Source: Treponema sp. (GTDB lineage: Bacteria > Spirochaetota > Spirochaetia > Treponematales > Treponemataceae). From it: DNA of 64,000 nucleotides. The position numbers and the translations under genes are program-made. Shown here piece after piece: positions 1 to 9,539 of the stretch (the first letter of the stretch is position 1; each line of letters starts with the position of its first letter). The notes under the pieces are model-generated. The model was given only the letters and a program-made list of their open reading frames with translations, searched no databases and was not told where the DNA came from. Location: contig JAEEYO010000070.1 of assembly GCA_016288205.1 (NCBI GenBank), positions 1 to 64,000 of the forward strand, written 5' to 3'.

Positions 1-2696
1 TAAGCACAATATAAGGCATACAAACCGCTCTTAGAGTTTATTTCCAAAATATGTGTATTCTTTTTAAAAACTTCATCAGTAATTTCATTTTGTTTTATTA
101 ATTCTGGTTCAAGGATTTGCTCATTATAATCTTTATCATAGAAACACCAGCCTCCAAGACTTTTTCCTAGATGCATATTTACAACGCGCCATGGAGTAAG
201 AACCGTTTCTTTATCTGGGTTTCGGAATGTAGCAAAAATTGAACTTATACGCTCAATTCTTTCTTCAATACTAAGTTTATCTGCAGCACGAGCCATTTCT
301 CGTATTTTTACACCAGACTCACGGAACACATCTGAATCATAATATTTTTTGAACTGGCCAAAGATTTCTTTAGTTACACCTTTTGGCATGAACTCTTCCC
401 ATGAAAGGTCATCAATTAAATCTATAAAGTTATCAAGAGTAATCGCTTCTTCTGTTCCATAAAGATTTTTCTGTAAATCTGCTCCGTACATCAAAAGCGG
501 CATTCTAATAGAAATACCTCGTAAAATGGAAATAGCTGTATCGCGATTTTTCTTAATTTCTTTTTCACGGGCTAACGCTTCTTGCTGTTCTGGAGTAAGT
601 TCCTTTGGCTGTTTTTCACGGATTTCAGGTTGAGCCAAAAGTTCATACTGTTCATCTGTCAACCCCTGCGCATTTATATTGATGTCGCCAGTTTTACCCT
701 GTGCTTTTGTTGAACCGATTATTTCTTTCAGTTTAGAAAATTCTTCAAGCGCAAGTTTATCCATGTGAAGAAGTTCATCATTATAAAGATAATTGTCTTC
801 AAATCCGTTCTTAACAACCCGCTCAATATAAGCCTTTTTAAGCTGACCAAGCATTTTTTCGGTATTGTAGGTTTTCATCTGGCTGCCTTCAAAGCCAATG
901 ATTGGACAGAAGTTTAAGAAGTCATCTAAAATTTCCCGGTCATTCTGCGTTGTCTTTCCGGCCTTGCTGCTGATTTTTGCAGTTTCCGCAATTACCTTAA
1001 GCGTGCGGTCTGGAGCAAAGTCGAATACAAAGCATTCTTCTTTTTGCTTTCCTCCAATTACAGCGGGAGTTTGAACACGGAAAATTGTCTGCATGTAAGT
1101 GCTTGCGGCAGTGTTAAAGCTTCCAGACAGCATAAAGCACGCTGTCCATGGTTTTACACTTACGCCAGTAGTGAGCCGTCCGCATGAAAGCGTGATTGAA
1201 TAAGACTCCTCTGGATTTTTACCAATTGCTTTTTCTACTTTCTTTAGAGCTTCTTTTTCTTCCTCTTCTTCATCTCCATCACCTGCAACATTTGCAATTG
1301 CAAATTGGCTGAAAACAGGATGCTCCTGCAAGAGTTTGCTTAATGCTTTTGCTTCCTTTACGCCTGGAATCATCCAAAGCGAATGCCTGAAATTCTGTCT
1401 GTATTCTTCTGTTGAATAAGGATAATTTGAATCTGTATCTTCTTTAGTCAGCAAATCAAGAAACTGTTTTACGTTTGCTTCGTGTATAAAATTTCCTTCT
1501 GTATCAACTCTAAAGAACTCACGGAAGTTGAATGCAATGTCGGCATCTGCATATTCAGGATAAAGCTTTCCCAAGTTATATGTATAAATACTTAGTTTAG
1601 GCAGTACAGAATATGGGTTCGGGTCTCCCTGATGGATTTTATCCCATTCAGTTTTTGCCCGTTGTTCCATAACATAATCCCAGGTATAGATTTCATCTTC
1701 TTTAAAATCATTCATAAGATTGAATGGAGTACCAGAGAGATGAAGGACTCTCGTGTTTTCTTTGCGACATTTTGAAAGTACAGCTTTTCCAAGTTCTGTT
1801 TGCGTTCCTTCGTGAGCTTCATCAATTATGATTAAATCCCAATTTATATTGAAGATTTCTTCATTCTTAGCAAACTTACCGCCAACAAGTTCAGAACCAC
1901 GCATATCCTGAATTGATGCAAAATAAATATAACTTCCTGTGGCAGAATTGGCAAAAACTTGTTCACAATCATTTAGGCTTGCACCATAATTTTTTGAACC
2001 GTAAAGAAATTCTGGACGGTCATAGAAAATCTTTTCATAATCTTCAAACCATCCTTTATCAACGACAGGTCTATGGGTAAGAATCAACGTTCTTCGAATG
2101 TCGCATTCCTTTATAACCTGTAACGCCGTAATAGTTTTGCCAAAACGCATTTTAGCGTTCCATAACATTTGATGACTGGAATTCTTTTTACAGAATTGCC
2201 TAAGGGTTTTTGCTATGGCTTCTTTTTGTTCAGGTCTGAATATAATTGGGCTTTTATCTTTTGTGATTTCATTCGCATTCAGAGAAGTACGACCTTCTTT
2301 TGCGGCTGCTATTGCTTTCTTGACAGTCTCAAGGTCAGTGTAAAACCATTCATTTGCTTTGTGTTCTGCATCAAATATTTTTCGTTTGATTCCAGAGCGC
2401 ACAAGAATGTCGTGAACCTCATGGTCTTGGAAAACTATAAGATTTTTCCCTTTCATATAGGCTGTTGCCTCTGTATAAAGAAGTTCAAAAGTAACGCCGG
2501 CTGTCTGTGTTTGATGACGAATACGCTCTTTGGCAGCAGCATTTAATTCCTTGCAGTTTGGCTCAAAGGCAAAATAAGCCATTCCGGCATTACAAGAAGC
2601 CTCACCTACTTTTAATATTCCTTCATGGGCAGAATCGTTAATTCTATAAACATAAATCAATTTTTGCTCAAATGCCTGATTAAAAATCTGTGCCAT
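1..2696 (-). CDS. GIY-YIG-like / DEAH-box helicase / N6-methylase restriction protein, partial
   Basis: Not in the ORF track because it runs off the left edge; I translated it from the ATG at 2696, which follows the stop of the RhuM gene with no gap (TAAATG). About 898 residues are visible. The first ~60 residues (IYVYRINDS...LKVGEAS) resemble a GIY-YIG/T5orf172 module. A helicase core follows, with a Walker A variant (KMRFGKT, ~residue 182) and DEAH (~288). The last visible residues (TPWRVVN, LEINSKSGLY) resemble the start of the methylase region in large single-chain restriction enzymes related to type ISP. Expected role: ATP-driven restriction of unmodified DNA, probably with the M-like subunit upstream in the operon. 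NPPY and the target-recognition domain, if present, lie outside the window. Family assignment comes from motifs only. Confidence 0.8.
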   Translation of the reverse strand, partial: MAQIFNQAFEQKLIYVYRINDSAHEGILKVGEASCNAGMAYFAFEPNCKELNAAAKERIRHQTQTAGVTFELLYTEATAYMKGKNLIVFQDHEVHDILVRSGIKRKIFDAEHKANEWFYTDLETVKKAIAAAKEGRTSLNANEITKDKSPIIFRPEQKEAIAKTLRQFCKKNSSHQMLWNAKMRFGKTITALQVIKECDIRRTLILTHRPVVDKGWFEDYEKIFYDRPEFLYGSKNYGASLNDCEQVFANSATGSYIYFASIQDMRGSELVGGKFAKNEEIFNINWDLIIIDEAHEGTQTELGKAVLSKCRKENTRVLHLSGTPFNLMNDFKEDEIYTWDYVMEQRAKTEWDKIHQGDPNPYSVLPKLSIYTYNLGKLYPEYADADIAFNFREFFRVDTEGNFIHEANVKQFLDLLTKEDTDSNYPYSTEEYRQNFRHSLWMIPGVKEAKALSKLLQEHPVFSQFAIANVAGDGDEEEEEKEALKKVEKAIGKNPEESYSITLSCGRLTTGVSVKPWTACFMLSGSFNTAASTYMQTIFRVQTPAVIGGKQKEECFVFDFAPDRTLKVIAETAKISSKAGKTTQNDREILDDFLNFCPIIGFEGSQMKTYNTEKMLGQLKKAYIERVVKNGFEDNYLYNDELLHMDKLALEEFSKLKEIIGSTKAQGKTGDININAQGLTDEQYELLAQPEIREKQPKELTPEQQEALAREKEIKKNRDTAISILRGISIRMPLLMYGADLQKNLYGTEEAITLDNFIDLIDDLSWEEFMPKGVTKEIFGQFKKYYDSDVFRESGVKIREMARAADKLSIEERIERISSIFATFRNPDKETVLTPWRVVNMHLGKSLGGWCFYDKDYNEQILEPELIKQNEITDEVFKKNTHILEINSKSGLYALYCA

Positions 2697-3719
2697 TTAC
2701 TTTCTCCCTGCTTTTATCTGTTTTTCTGCATTTTCCAGCATCAACATTTCAGCTTCATCTTCTTGATCAGCCTGTAGTGCTTCAAAAGCCTTTCTGCGTT
2801 TATCAAATTCAACATAAATTTCTTCAACTTTTGCTTCCATCTGTTTATGAGAGCGGCTTCCCTTATCATCAAGTAACGGAAGGTCATGATCAGCAAGAAG
2901 CTTGTCCACATTTTCTTCCCAATAGTGCATAGTCAAATCCTTCCGCATTTTTGCACGGAATTCGGCACTTTCAAGAAAAATTGTAACAATACGATTTAAT
3001 GAATCAAGTTCATCTGCTGTAAGATAATTCTTACTGGTATAAATATCTTGTTTACGGACAACTTTACCTTTCCAGCTGGTCAAGTTCATATTTGGTTTTG
3101 AACTGTTAGCACGACTTAATATAAGTTCCGCCGCAGTCTGTCTGGTAACGGCATAAATCAATTTATTCTGAGTAGCAGCAAAAAACATTTGTGTCGCCTT
3201 GTCTGATGCATCATAATCAGATGAGAGAGCAAATAAATCTCGAACCTTTTGATAGAACCGTTTCTCACTTGCCCGTATGTCGCGGATACGTTCTAAGAGT
3301 TCATCAAAATAATCGGGACGACCATCAGGATTTTTCAGTCTATCATCATCCATGACAAAGCCTTTCTGTAGAAATTCCGAGAGATTTTTATTCGCCCATT
3401 TCCTGAATTGAGTCCCACGAACACTTCGAACTCGAAATCCAACTGCCAGAACCATTGGAAGCGCATAGTATGTGACATTATATTTTTTGCCATCAGAAGC
3501 AGTTGTTAAGTAATCCTTAACAACTGAATTTTCTTCCAATTCATTATCCTGTAAAACATTAGCAATATGCATACTTATATTTGGCTTAGAGGTGTCAAAA
3601 AGTAAAGCCATCTGCTGCTGGTTCATCCAAATGACACCATCTTTGGAATAAAGCTTTACATCTGCCTTTCCGTCATCAGTATTATAAATAATAATTTCAT
3701 TTTGCTCTGACTGAATCAC
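2697..3719 (-). CDS. RhuM family protein
   Basis: 340 residues, matching the RhuM ('virulence protein') family along its length: a KilA-N/Bro-like N-terminal part with WMNQQQMALLFDTS (~residues 31-44), then YYALPMVLAVGFRVRS and the RGTQFRKWANKNL helix, then a charged C-terminal region. RhuM proteins have no established biochemical activity but often sit inside restriction-modification loci, as here, between an M-like subunit and a helicase. The start is a GTG preceded by GGGAGG. The stop codon directly abuts the next ATG, which implies translational coupling. Base composition is visibly more AT-rich than ligA upstream. Confidence 0.85.
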   Translation of the reverse strand: MIQSEQNEIIIYNTDDGKADVKLYSKDGVIWMNQQQMALLFDTSKPNISMHIANVLQDNELEENSVVKDYLTTASDGKKYNVTYYALPMVLAVGFRVRSVRGTQFRKWANKNLSEFLQKGFVMDDDRLKNPDGRPDYFDELLERIRDIRASEKRFYQKVRDLFALSSDYDASDKATQMFFAATQNKLIYAVTRQTAAELILSRANSSKPNMNLTSWKGKVVRKQDIYTSKNYLTADELDSLNRIVTIFLESAEFRAKMRKDLTMHYWEENVDKLLADHDLPLLDDKGSRSHKQMEAKVEEIYVEFDKRRKAFEALQADQEDEAEMLMLENAEKQIKAGRK

Positions 3720-3736
3720 TTTACAGCTTCCTCCCT

Positions 3737-4684
3737 CTAAATAATATCAACAAATCGAACATTTCTATTAGTTTCCCAATCTTTTATTATGCAGTAAGTA
3801 CCATTGTGTTTTTTATTATCACCTTTCAGACATCCCTCACAGGGTTTTGAAATTACATGCCTCTCAAACAAATCTTCTTCAACAATCTCTTTATTACAGC
3901 AGGAATTTGGAATTACAAATTTCAGACCATCCATCTGCCAGATATTCCATGCAATAACTTTTGCTAAGCCAATTAAATCTTGAGTTTCAAGTTCTTCGTT
4001 AAACTTTGATTCATAATGTTCGGCAATCGTAAACAACAAGTTTTCTCTCGCTATAAAAATATTATCTCCCTGCCAGTCAAAGCCGTAAACATTTTGAACG
4101 GAACTGTAAGCCCATTTAAGCCAATCTTCGTGAGTTTCTGTATTTTCTCCGACAACACGCAATTTTCTGTCTAAAAGACCAATTCTGTTTGGAACCTCGA
4201 TATACTCACCAGTAACAGCATCGTAGCGGCTTGTAATGTATGGAGCCTCTCCACAGGTTATTTCCATTCGCCTTGAAAGAATATAATCCTGCCATGTCTT
4301 ACCTTTTTCTTCCGAGAAATTGATTTTTCCCCGCACAGTTTCCCAGGAGTGATCTTTTTCAACATTGAAAACATCTTTTCGCCCAAACCAGGCCTCATCA
4401 ACCAAATTATTCTGAAGATTGCATACCCAGCTCGGCGTAAACACTTCCGCTTTCTGCCGAACTCGCTTTTGCTGCTCCTCCTTGCTTTTTTTTGTGCGTG
4501 GCTTGATTATGTTTTCCGTTTTGGAAATCAGCTGCTCAAGTTTTATTTGTTTATCCGAAGAAAAATCCTCTCCATACTTTATATAGTTGTCCGTAGCCCA
4601 CAGAAGATTTTTCCCCGTAGTCATATCCTTCAAAAGAACAGACAATAAATCTGAATCCAATTTGAGAAGTTCATTTTCTTCCAA
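3737..4684 (-). CDS. Restriction endonuclease subunit M-like protein
   Basis: The track starts this ORF at 4714, inside ligA. The TTG at 4684 is better: GGAGGGG lies 4 nt upstream, the overlap with ligA vanishes, and the protein then begins LEENELLKLD. It is about 315 residues. EVFTPSWVCNLQNN matches the start of N6-adenine methylases, EITCGEAPY looks like a SAM-binding motif I, and YGFDWQGDNI follows. No catalytic NPPY/NPPF motif is seen; the chain ends in a cysteine-rich segment (CC...C..C) and VRFVDII, where other methylases would run into NPPY. It is therefore probably a half-methylase or recognition subunit that needs the large protein downstream. First gene of the RM operon. Confidence 0.75.
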   Translation of the reverse strand: MEENELLKLDSDLLSVLLKDMTTGKNLLWATDNYIKYGEDFSSDKQIKLEQLISKTENIIKPRTKKSKEEQQKRVRQKAEVFTPSWVCNLQNNLVDEAWFGRKDVFNVEKDHSWETVRGKINFSEEKGKTWQDYILSRRMEITCGEAPYITSRYDAVTGEYIEVPNRIGLLDRKLRVVGENTETHEDWLKWAYSSVQNVYGFDWQGDNIFIARENLLFTIAEHYESKFNEELETQDLIGLAKVIAWNIWQMDGLKFVIPNSCCNKEIVEEDLFERHVISKPCEGCLKGDNKKHNGTYCIIKDWETNRNVRFVDII

Positions 4685-4685
4685 A

Positions 4686-6635
4686 TCACCCCTCCACCAT
4701 GTGCAAAAACTCATCCTCGGTGATTACCGGGATCCCCAGCTCCGCCGCCTTTTTATTTTTGGACGAACCTGATGAAGTGTCGTTGGTCACAAGATATGAA
4801 AGCCCCTTTACCACGGAGCTTTTTACGGAACCGCCTTTTTCCTTCACGAGATTCTGCGCGTCGGCTCTTTTCATCGTCCTGAGCTCGCCGGTAAAGCAGA
4901 ACGACTTTCCCTCAAGAGTGCCGCCTGCTGTCACTGTAAGAGTGATTGTTCCGTCCTTCAAAAGACTCTCCATCTCAGAGCGGTTTTCCTCAAGTCCACG
5001 CACAAGGGTCTCCGCCATCAAATCAGCAAATCCGTAGACTCCGGCAATCTCCTCACGGGAAGCGGCAAAAATTTTTTCAAGAGTATTGAATCCGCCGTCC
5101 ATGAGCTTTTCCACGATGGTTTCCCCGATTCCCTCAATGTCAAATCCCGCGATGAATTTTGAAAGCGAAAGATTTCTGTGCGACTGGATTGAGCGGTAGA
5201 CTTTTTCCGCGCCCAGGGATTTTTTCTCCATAGAAATGCTTTCCTCGTTCAGGAAAAACGGAGTCAGAGTCTCCACGTCGAGCTTATATATGGAAGAAAT
5301 TGATTTCAGGATTCCGGCGTTGAAAAGGGATGTCACAAGGGTCTCTCCCAAATCACGGATGTCCGCGACGGAAACCCATTTCAAAAGCTGGTGCAGGACC
5401 TTTTTCTTGCACTTTGGATTCGGACAGTAAAGCCGTGTACCGTCATCAATCAGGGAAGATCCGCAGGACGCGCATTTCACCGGGAACTCAACGTCGCTCG
5501 TATCTCCCTCGCCCTCAACGACACGCTCAATCTTCGGGATGATTTCACCACGCTTCACCACGACGACATGGCTTCCGATTTTTACTCCAAGCTCCCTCAT
5601 CACATTTGGATTCGCAAGGCTTGCCCTCTGCACTGTGGTTCCGTTCAAATCAACAGGATCAAAAACAGCTACGGGAGTATATGTCGCGCCGGACTCATTC
5701 CACTCAACCTTGCGAACGACAGAGACCGCTTCCTCAAGGCTGAACTTAAACGCAATCTGACGGTCGGGTCTGTCCCTGCTCGCGTCCTCGTGATCCACCA
5801 CGCGCTCCTTGATTACAAGGCCGTCAATGTCAAAGTCGAGGCTCTTACGCTCCTCCATCACCTTCGCACGGTAGCCGATCACCTCATCCGGGGAATGGGC
5901 AATGAACACATCCACGGGATTAAAACCGCAGGACTTGAGCCACTTGATTTTTCCTTCCTCATCTTCAAAAGGCTGATTTCCGTCCGTCGCCCACACATCA
6001 TAGGGAATGAAAGTCAGGTACTCGTTTCCGTTTCCGTCCTTGCGTTTCATAAGTCCGTTGGCAGCGTTACGGCAGTTTGCTTTGTCTGAAAAATGGGTTT
6101 TGTGCACATCATGGGTCATCACGACCTCGCCGCGGATTCCACCGGTAAACGCACTTGCATTTCCGTCGCACACAAGATTCGCAACTACTCCGCGGAATTT
6201 TTTCGCATTGGCAGTTATGTCATCTCCGACCGAACCGTCGCCCCTAGTCACGGCTCGCAGAAGTTTTCCGTCCGCATACTGAAGCTCAAGGCTCGCACCG
6301 TCAAGCTTAAATTCCACAAGATATTCCTGATACGAATGTTTTACCGCCCACGCAAGGAATTCCTCAGGATTCGCGGCCTTCTCCTGACTTCCCATCGGCA
6401 TGACGTGCCTGATTTTCTGAAAGTTGCCCGAATCAGCTCCGACCTTGTGCAGAATCGCGTTCCCGGGATCAAGAGATTTCAGCTCGTCCCAAAGCTTGTC
6501 AAAATCAGCGTCCGAAATCTCAGCCTCACCGTTATAATAGCTGTCCTGATACCGCTGTATGAGCGCAACCAGCTCATTCACCCTGATTTTCTTGTCGCTC
6601 TGTCTCTGAGCCTCGTCTATATCAAAAAGATCCAT
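4686..6635 (-). CDS. ligA: NAD-dependent DNA ligase (LigA type)
   Basis: 649 residues in the usual domain order: an Ia-like NMN-binding start (SYYNGEAEISDADFDKLWDE), the adenylation motif KLDG (~residue 112), RGDGSVGDDITAN, IDGLVIKE, an OB fold, a four-Cys zinc finger (CASC...CPNPKC), helix-hairpin-helix repeats, and a C-terminal BRCT domain (GKSFCFTGEL). It seals nicks using NAD+ in replication and repair. GGAG lies 7 nt before the ATG. It is somewhat divergent: the usual PML-SL stretch after the Ia domain reads HVMPMGSQEKA, so it could be a second LigA-type ligase rather than the housekeeping one. The foreign-looking RM genes begin immediately after its stop. Confidence 0.93.
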   Translation of the reverse strand: MDLFDIDEAQRQSDKKIRVNELVALIQRYQDSYYNGEAEISDADFDKLWDELKSLDPGNAILHKVGADSGNFQKIRHVMPMGSQEKAANPEEFLAWAVKHSYQEYLVEFKLDGASLELQYADGKLLRAVTRGDGSVGDDITANAKKFRGVVANLVCDGNASAFTGGIRGEVVMTHDVHKTHFSDKANCRNAANGLMKRKDGNGNEYLTFIPYDVWATDGNQPFEDEEGKIKWLKSCGFNPVDVFIAHSPDEVIGYRAKVMEERKSLDFDIDGLVIKERVVDHEDASRDRPDRQIAFKFSLEEAVSVVRKVEWNESGATYTPVAVFDPVDLNGTTVQRASLANPNVMRELGVKIGSHVVVVKRGEIIPKIERVVEGEGDTSDVEFPVKCASCGSSLIDDGTRLYCPNPKCKKKVLHQLLKWVSVADIRDLGETLVTSLFNAGILKSISSIYKLDVETLTPFFLNEESISMEKKSLGAEKVYRSIQSHRNLSLSKFIAGFDIEGIGETIVEKLMDGGFNTLEKIFAASREEIAGVYGFADLMAETLVRGLEENRSEMESLLKDGTITLTVTAGGTLEGKSFCFTGELRTMKRADAQNLVKEKGGSVKSSVVKGLSYLVTNDTSSGSSKNKKAAELGIPVITEDEFLHMVEG

Positions 6636-6716
6636 ACTGCCACTCCAAAAAATAAGTGGCTCTATTATACAACAGTTTCAATAAAAAAAACAGTGGCTAG
6701 AAGTGAGGAGTGGGTA

Positions 6717-6764
6717 CTGAGCACTCACACAGCTTTCCACTCTCCACTTTCATCTTTCCACTGA
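6717..6764 (-). repeat. Heptameric GTGGARA tandem repeat tract
   Basis: Minus strand heptads GTGGAAA GATGAAA GTGGAGA GTGGAAA, 3' of trmB. Confidence 0.7.
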
Positions 6765-7616
6765 TTACTCGGCTTTTTCAAAAATCAGCTCGTAGATTTC
6801 GCGTCCTGCGTCAAGCCCCTTCTGCTCGAATTTCGTCCTCGGTCTCCATTCCTGATGCGGCGCAAATTTCTCATAGCGGTTCACAAGTCCCTCGGTCGCG
6901 CTGAGCTCCTCCAAGGCCTCCTCCGCGTAATCCTGGATGTCCGTCGCAAAATAGATGAATCCTCCGGGAGTCAGTTTCTGTGCAAGAAGATTTGTCCTTG
7001 GCCGTCGCATGAGCCTTCTTTTGTGATGCTTTTTCTTTGGCCAGGGATCCGGGAAAAACACATGGAAAGCCTCCACGGAAGAGTCCGGAACCATGACCTC
7101 AAGCACTTCAAGCGCGTCATGTTCTATTATATAGAGATTTGAAATTGATTTCGCCTTGATTTCACCGAGCAAGCGACCCACGCCGGGCTTATGCACCTCA
7201 AGTCCCAGATAGTTCATATCCGGGTTCTCATGCGCAATCTGTGCCGTGGCATGTCCCATTCCGAAGCCGATTTCAATCGTGACCGGATTCGTGTTTCCGA
7301 AAACATCGGTCAGATTCAGGGTCCTGTGCTCAAACGGAATGCACCACACCTGGTTCAGCTCGGAATAATTCCTTTTTTCACTGTCGGTCATACGTCCCGC
7401 GCGGATTACGAAAGTCCTTATCTCACGCCGGTAACTTTCAGAAATGCTCCCGGGGTCCTCCGAATCCTGCCCGCCGGAACCATCGTCAACTAAAAAACTG
7501 TCAGAAGAGCCAGACTCAGCCGAATCAACATCGCCCGAACTGGCATCAGATACATCAATACTATTATTGTCGTCCACGTCAAATCCTTTTGGAACCGTCC
7601 GGTTAACCTCTGTCAA
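6765..7616 (-). CDS. trmB: tRNA (guanine-N7-)-methyltransferase
   Basis: TrmB methylates G46 in the variable loop of tRNAs using SAM. The protein shows the SAM-binding loop [10 protein letters not shown] (~residue 112), LGLEVHKPG, and the family hallmark [15 protein letters not shown], followed by ATDIQDYAE. An unusual ~70-residue N-terminal extension is rich in Asp, Ser and Gly and is unlikely to be catalytic. The start codon is TTG, overlapping the stop of the upstream lipoprotein gene (TTGA), so the two are probably coupled. If a downstream ATG is used the acidic tail would be lost. A heptameric repeat tract lies just 3' of the stop. Confidence 0.93.
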   Translation of the reverse strand: MTEVNRTVPKGFDVDDNNSIDVSDASSGDVDSAESGSSDSFLVDDGSGGQDSEDPGSISESYRREIRTFVIRAGRMTDSEKRNYSELNQVWCIPFEHRTLNLTDVFGNTNPVTIEIGFGMGHATAQIAHENPDMNYLGLEVHKPGVGRLLGEIKAKSISNLYIIEHDALEVLEVMVPDSSVEAFHVFFPDPWPKKKHHKRRLMRRPRTNLLAQKLTPGGFIYFATDIQDYAEEALEELSATEGLVNRYEKFAPHQEWRPRTKFEQKGLDAGREIYELIFEKAE

Positions 7617-8287
7617 GGCAATTTTTCTTCCGGCATCATGCAGATTACGGTCCCTTTGTTTATTCTATAGCATACACGAAATTTGTCTGCTAGTCCATAG
7701 TCATTCTTAATATCTGAGGATGATTTCCAATTTTCTTTTTTTCCGTCAAAATACATCAGATTTCCGTCAATGTCGTAGATTGCATAAATCTCCTCGGCTC
7801 CGCTCAAAATCTGGGGGTAGTCCGCAAAATGGGATGTCGCAAGCTTTTCTGGATACGCGACCCTGAAGCTGCCCTCCGTCTCCTCACCGGACGCATCCAC
7901 ATAAACGAGCCTGTAGCTTCCCTGCGGCAAGAGACTTCCCGTTGCTGGAACAAAATTCGTATATCCCGCCCAGACAACATTTTTCTGACCGGCAAATTTA
8001 CGCGGAAGATTGCAAGTCCACACAAGGGATGAGGCATCATGCACCGCACGGATTTGTGAGACACGCCTTTCATCCCCGGATGTCTCGGTAAAAACGGAGA
8101 GACGGCATGAGGGAGGATTTTCCTCGTCCTTGAATTCAAAGACCACTGTGGATGAGATGTTCAGGATTCTTGTGTCCGGAGATGAGCATGAAAAAAACAG
8201 CGTAAGAACTCCCGCAAAAAACAGGAGTCCGAAAAAAACTCGTGCGGCTGAGGATAAGGAAGTCCGAAAAGATTCAGCTCTACCCAT
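7613..8287 (-). CDS. Putative lipoprotein, unknown function
   Basis: 224 residues. A basic N-terminus and a hydrophobic stretch end at LTLFFSCSS, a spirochaete-style lipobox, so the mature protein probably starts at that Cys and is membrane anchored. The mature part contains short beta-rich segments ([16 protein letters not shown]) and no motif I recognise. It lies between the conserved 8295-9461 gene and trmB, overlapping trmB by 4 bp, and is probably co-transcribed with both. Confidence 0.7.
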   Translation of the reverse strand: MGRAESFRTSLSSAARVFFGLLFFAGVLTLFFSCSSPDTRILNISSTVVFEFKDEENPPSCRLSVFTETSGDERRVSQIRAVHDASSLVWTCNLPRKFAGQKNVVWAGYTNFVPATGSLLPQGSYRLVYVDASGEETEGSFRVAYPEKLATSHFADYPQILSGAEEIYAIYDIDGNLMYFDGKKENWKSSSDIKNDYGLADKFRVCYRINKGTVICMMPEEKLP

Positions 8288-8294
8288 GCGTCCC

Positions 8295-9461
8295 CTAGAA
8301 ATTGAATTTCAGGCTGATAACCGTAAGGTCGCTTGAGGTGAACTGATTTACCAGAGACTCGAATTTTACATTGACCTTCTTACATGCATCATCCAGATAA
8401 GAAAGATAGTAGAGTCCCAAATCAGTACCTTCCTGACCGTCGGGCATCTGTCGGTAGAAGTCAATCAGGGATCTTTTGTTCAGGTTGGCGGACATCTTGT
8501 TCTCAATGTTCTCCTTCACTTCCTGGAACTCGTCGTCCTTGTTGTAAAGGGTGATGTTCAGGCTTCCCTGCTTTCCGATTGACGTGGAGCCTCCTCCAAT
8601 CTTCCACTGAAGGAATACGACCTCGTGCTTGCGGATAAGCTCCTGTATGATTTTACCTCGGATCTCAGGATCGTAAATGAGCGTGTCGGCGTTGTCGATT
8701 CCCTGATAAAGGGATTTCGCCTCTTTGCGCATGTTGGTGTTCTCGCTGTTCAGGGCAAGCTCCATGACCATCACGGAAATGTACTCCGCAACCTTGGACT
8801 TGTCCATGTAGTTTGCAAGATACTGGCGGATTATGCTGAGAATCTGAGAAAATCCGTCGGCCTTGAAAAATTTCGTGATTATGTACCAGTTCATCAGGCT
8901 GAGACGGTTCAGGAATTTTTCCGTCATCAGCAGGTAGATATTCTTCTCTTCAGGCGTATAGTCCTTGTTTGACATGATTGATTTCCAGACCGGCTCCAAA
9001 ATTGTCTGTCTGGCGGCCTGAATCACATTGTCTTTCATTGTAAGCGTAGTACGCAGCTGTTTTTCCGGAATCCTGGTCCTTTCGTCAATCAAGTGACCGG
9101 GGTTGGAGCGGTTGTAGCGGCGAACGCAATCACACTGAATCAGGGCTGCGAAAATCTCACGGTCGAACTGCTTGTATAGTATGGAATAAACTATTACCTT
9201 GGACAAATCCATGATTTCCTGTCGTCTTGAGACAAATTCGGACATGGAAATCTCCAGTTTTGAGACATAATCTACAAGGATCATGTTCTGGAGGGACATT
9301 GGAGAAAAGTGATCCATGCTGATGCCGTACTCTTCCTGATTGTCTGCAAGACGGAAACGCAAAAGCTTCTTCTTGTGGCTTATGAAGTGGGAGGCCCCCT
9401 CCTGTGTGAGAACGACTTTCAATGGAAGATCAAGATAAAATTTTTTTCCCGCTGCGCACAT
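8295..9461 (-). CDS. Conserved protein of unknown function (388 aa)
   Basis: The track starts at 9497 with TTG, but that codon lies inside the promoter (-35 TTGACA at 9508-9513, -10 TAATAT at 9484-9489). The ATG at 9461, preceded by GAGGAG at 9474-9479, is the likely start and gives MCAAGKKFYLDLP. The protein is soluble and mostly helical, with a glycine patch (IGGGSTSIGKQGS) late in the chain. Its C-terminus, GTDLGLYYLSYL followed by beta strands, faintly recalls the end of a GHKL-type ATPase, but I see no N, G1 or G2 boxes and do not claim kinase activity. Confidence 0.7.
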   Translation of the reverse strand: MCAAGKKFYLDLPLKVVLTQEGASHFISHKKKLLRFRLADNQEEYGISMDHFSPMSLQNMILVDYVSKLEISMSEFVSRRQEIMDLSKVIVYSILYKQFDREIFAALIQCDCVRRYNRSNPGHLIDERTRIPEKQLRTTLTMKDNVIQAARQTILEPVWKSIMSNKDYTPEEKNIYLLMTEKFLNRLSLMNWYIITKFFKADGFSQILSIIRQYLANYMDKSKVAEYISVMVMELALNSENTNMRKEAKSLYQGIDNADTLIYDPEIRGKIIQELIRKHEVVFLQWKIGGGSTSIGKQGSLNITLYNKDDEFQEVKENIENKMSANLNKRSLIDFYRQMPDGQEGTDLGLYYLSYLDDACKKVNVKFESLVNQFTSSDLTVISLKFNF

Positions 9462-9483
9462 AATTTTAAATATCTCCTCATGG

Positions 9484-9513
9484 ATATTACACCACAACCT
9501 CTTGCAATGTCAA
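9484..9513 (-). promoter_or_regulatory. Promoter of the 8295-9461 operon
   Basis: On the minus strand: TTGACA (9508-9513), an 18 bp spacer, then TAATAT (9484-9489). Predicted transcription start is near 9477, just upstream of or at the GAGGAG ribosome site. It overlaps a divergent promoter, and the two -35 boxes nearly touch. Confidence 0.7.
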
Positions 9514-9530
9514 GTCCAATATTCTAATAT
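9502..9530 (+). promoter_or_regulatory. Promoter of the 9540 gene (leaderless geometry)
   Basis: TTGCAA (9502-9507), 17 bp, TAATAT (9525-9530). The predicted start of transcription falls within about 3 nt of the ATG at 9540, and the intervening bases contain no Shine-Dalgarno sequence. Confidence 0.6.
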
Positions 9531-9539
9531 ATATCATAT

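Noticed and set aside
5391-6089. 232-aa plus-strand ORF inside ligA
   Set aside because: Antisense shadow of ligA with no start signal and no recognisable fold.
6093-6764. 223-aa plus-strand ORF
   Set aside because: Antisense to the 5' half of ligA and running through the promoter region and heptad tract; no coding features.
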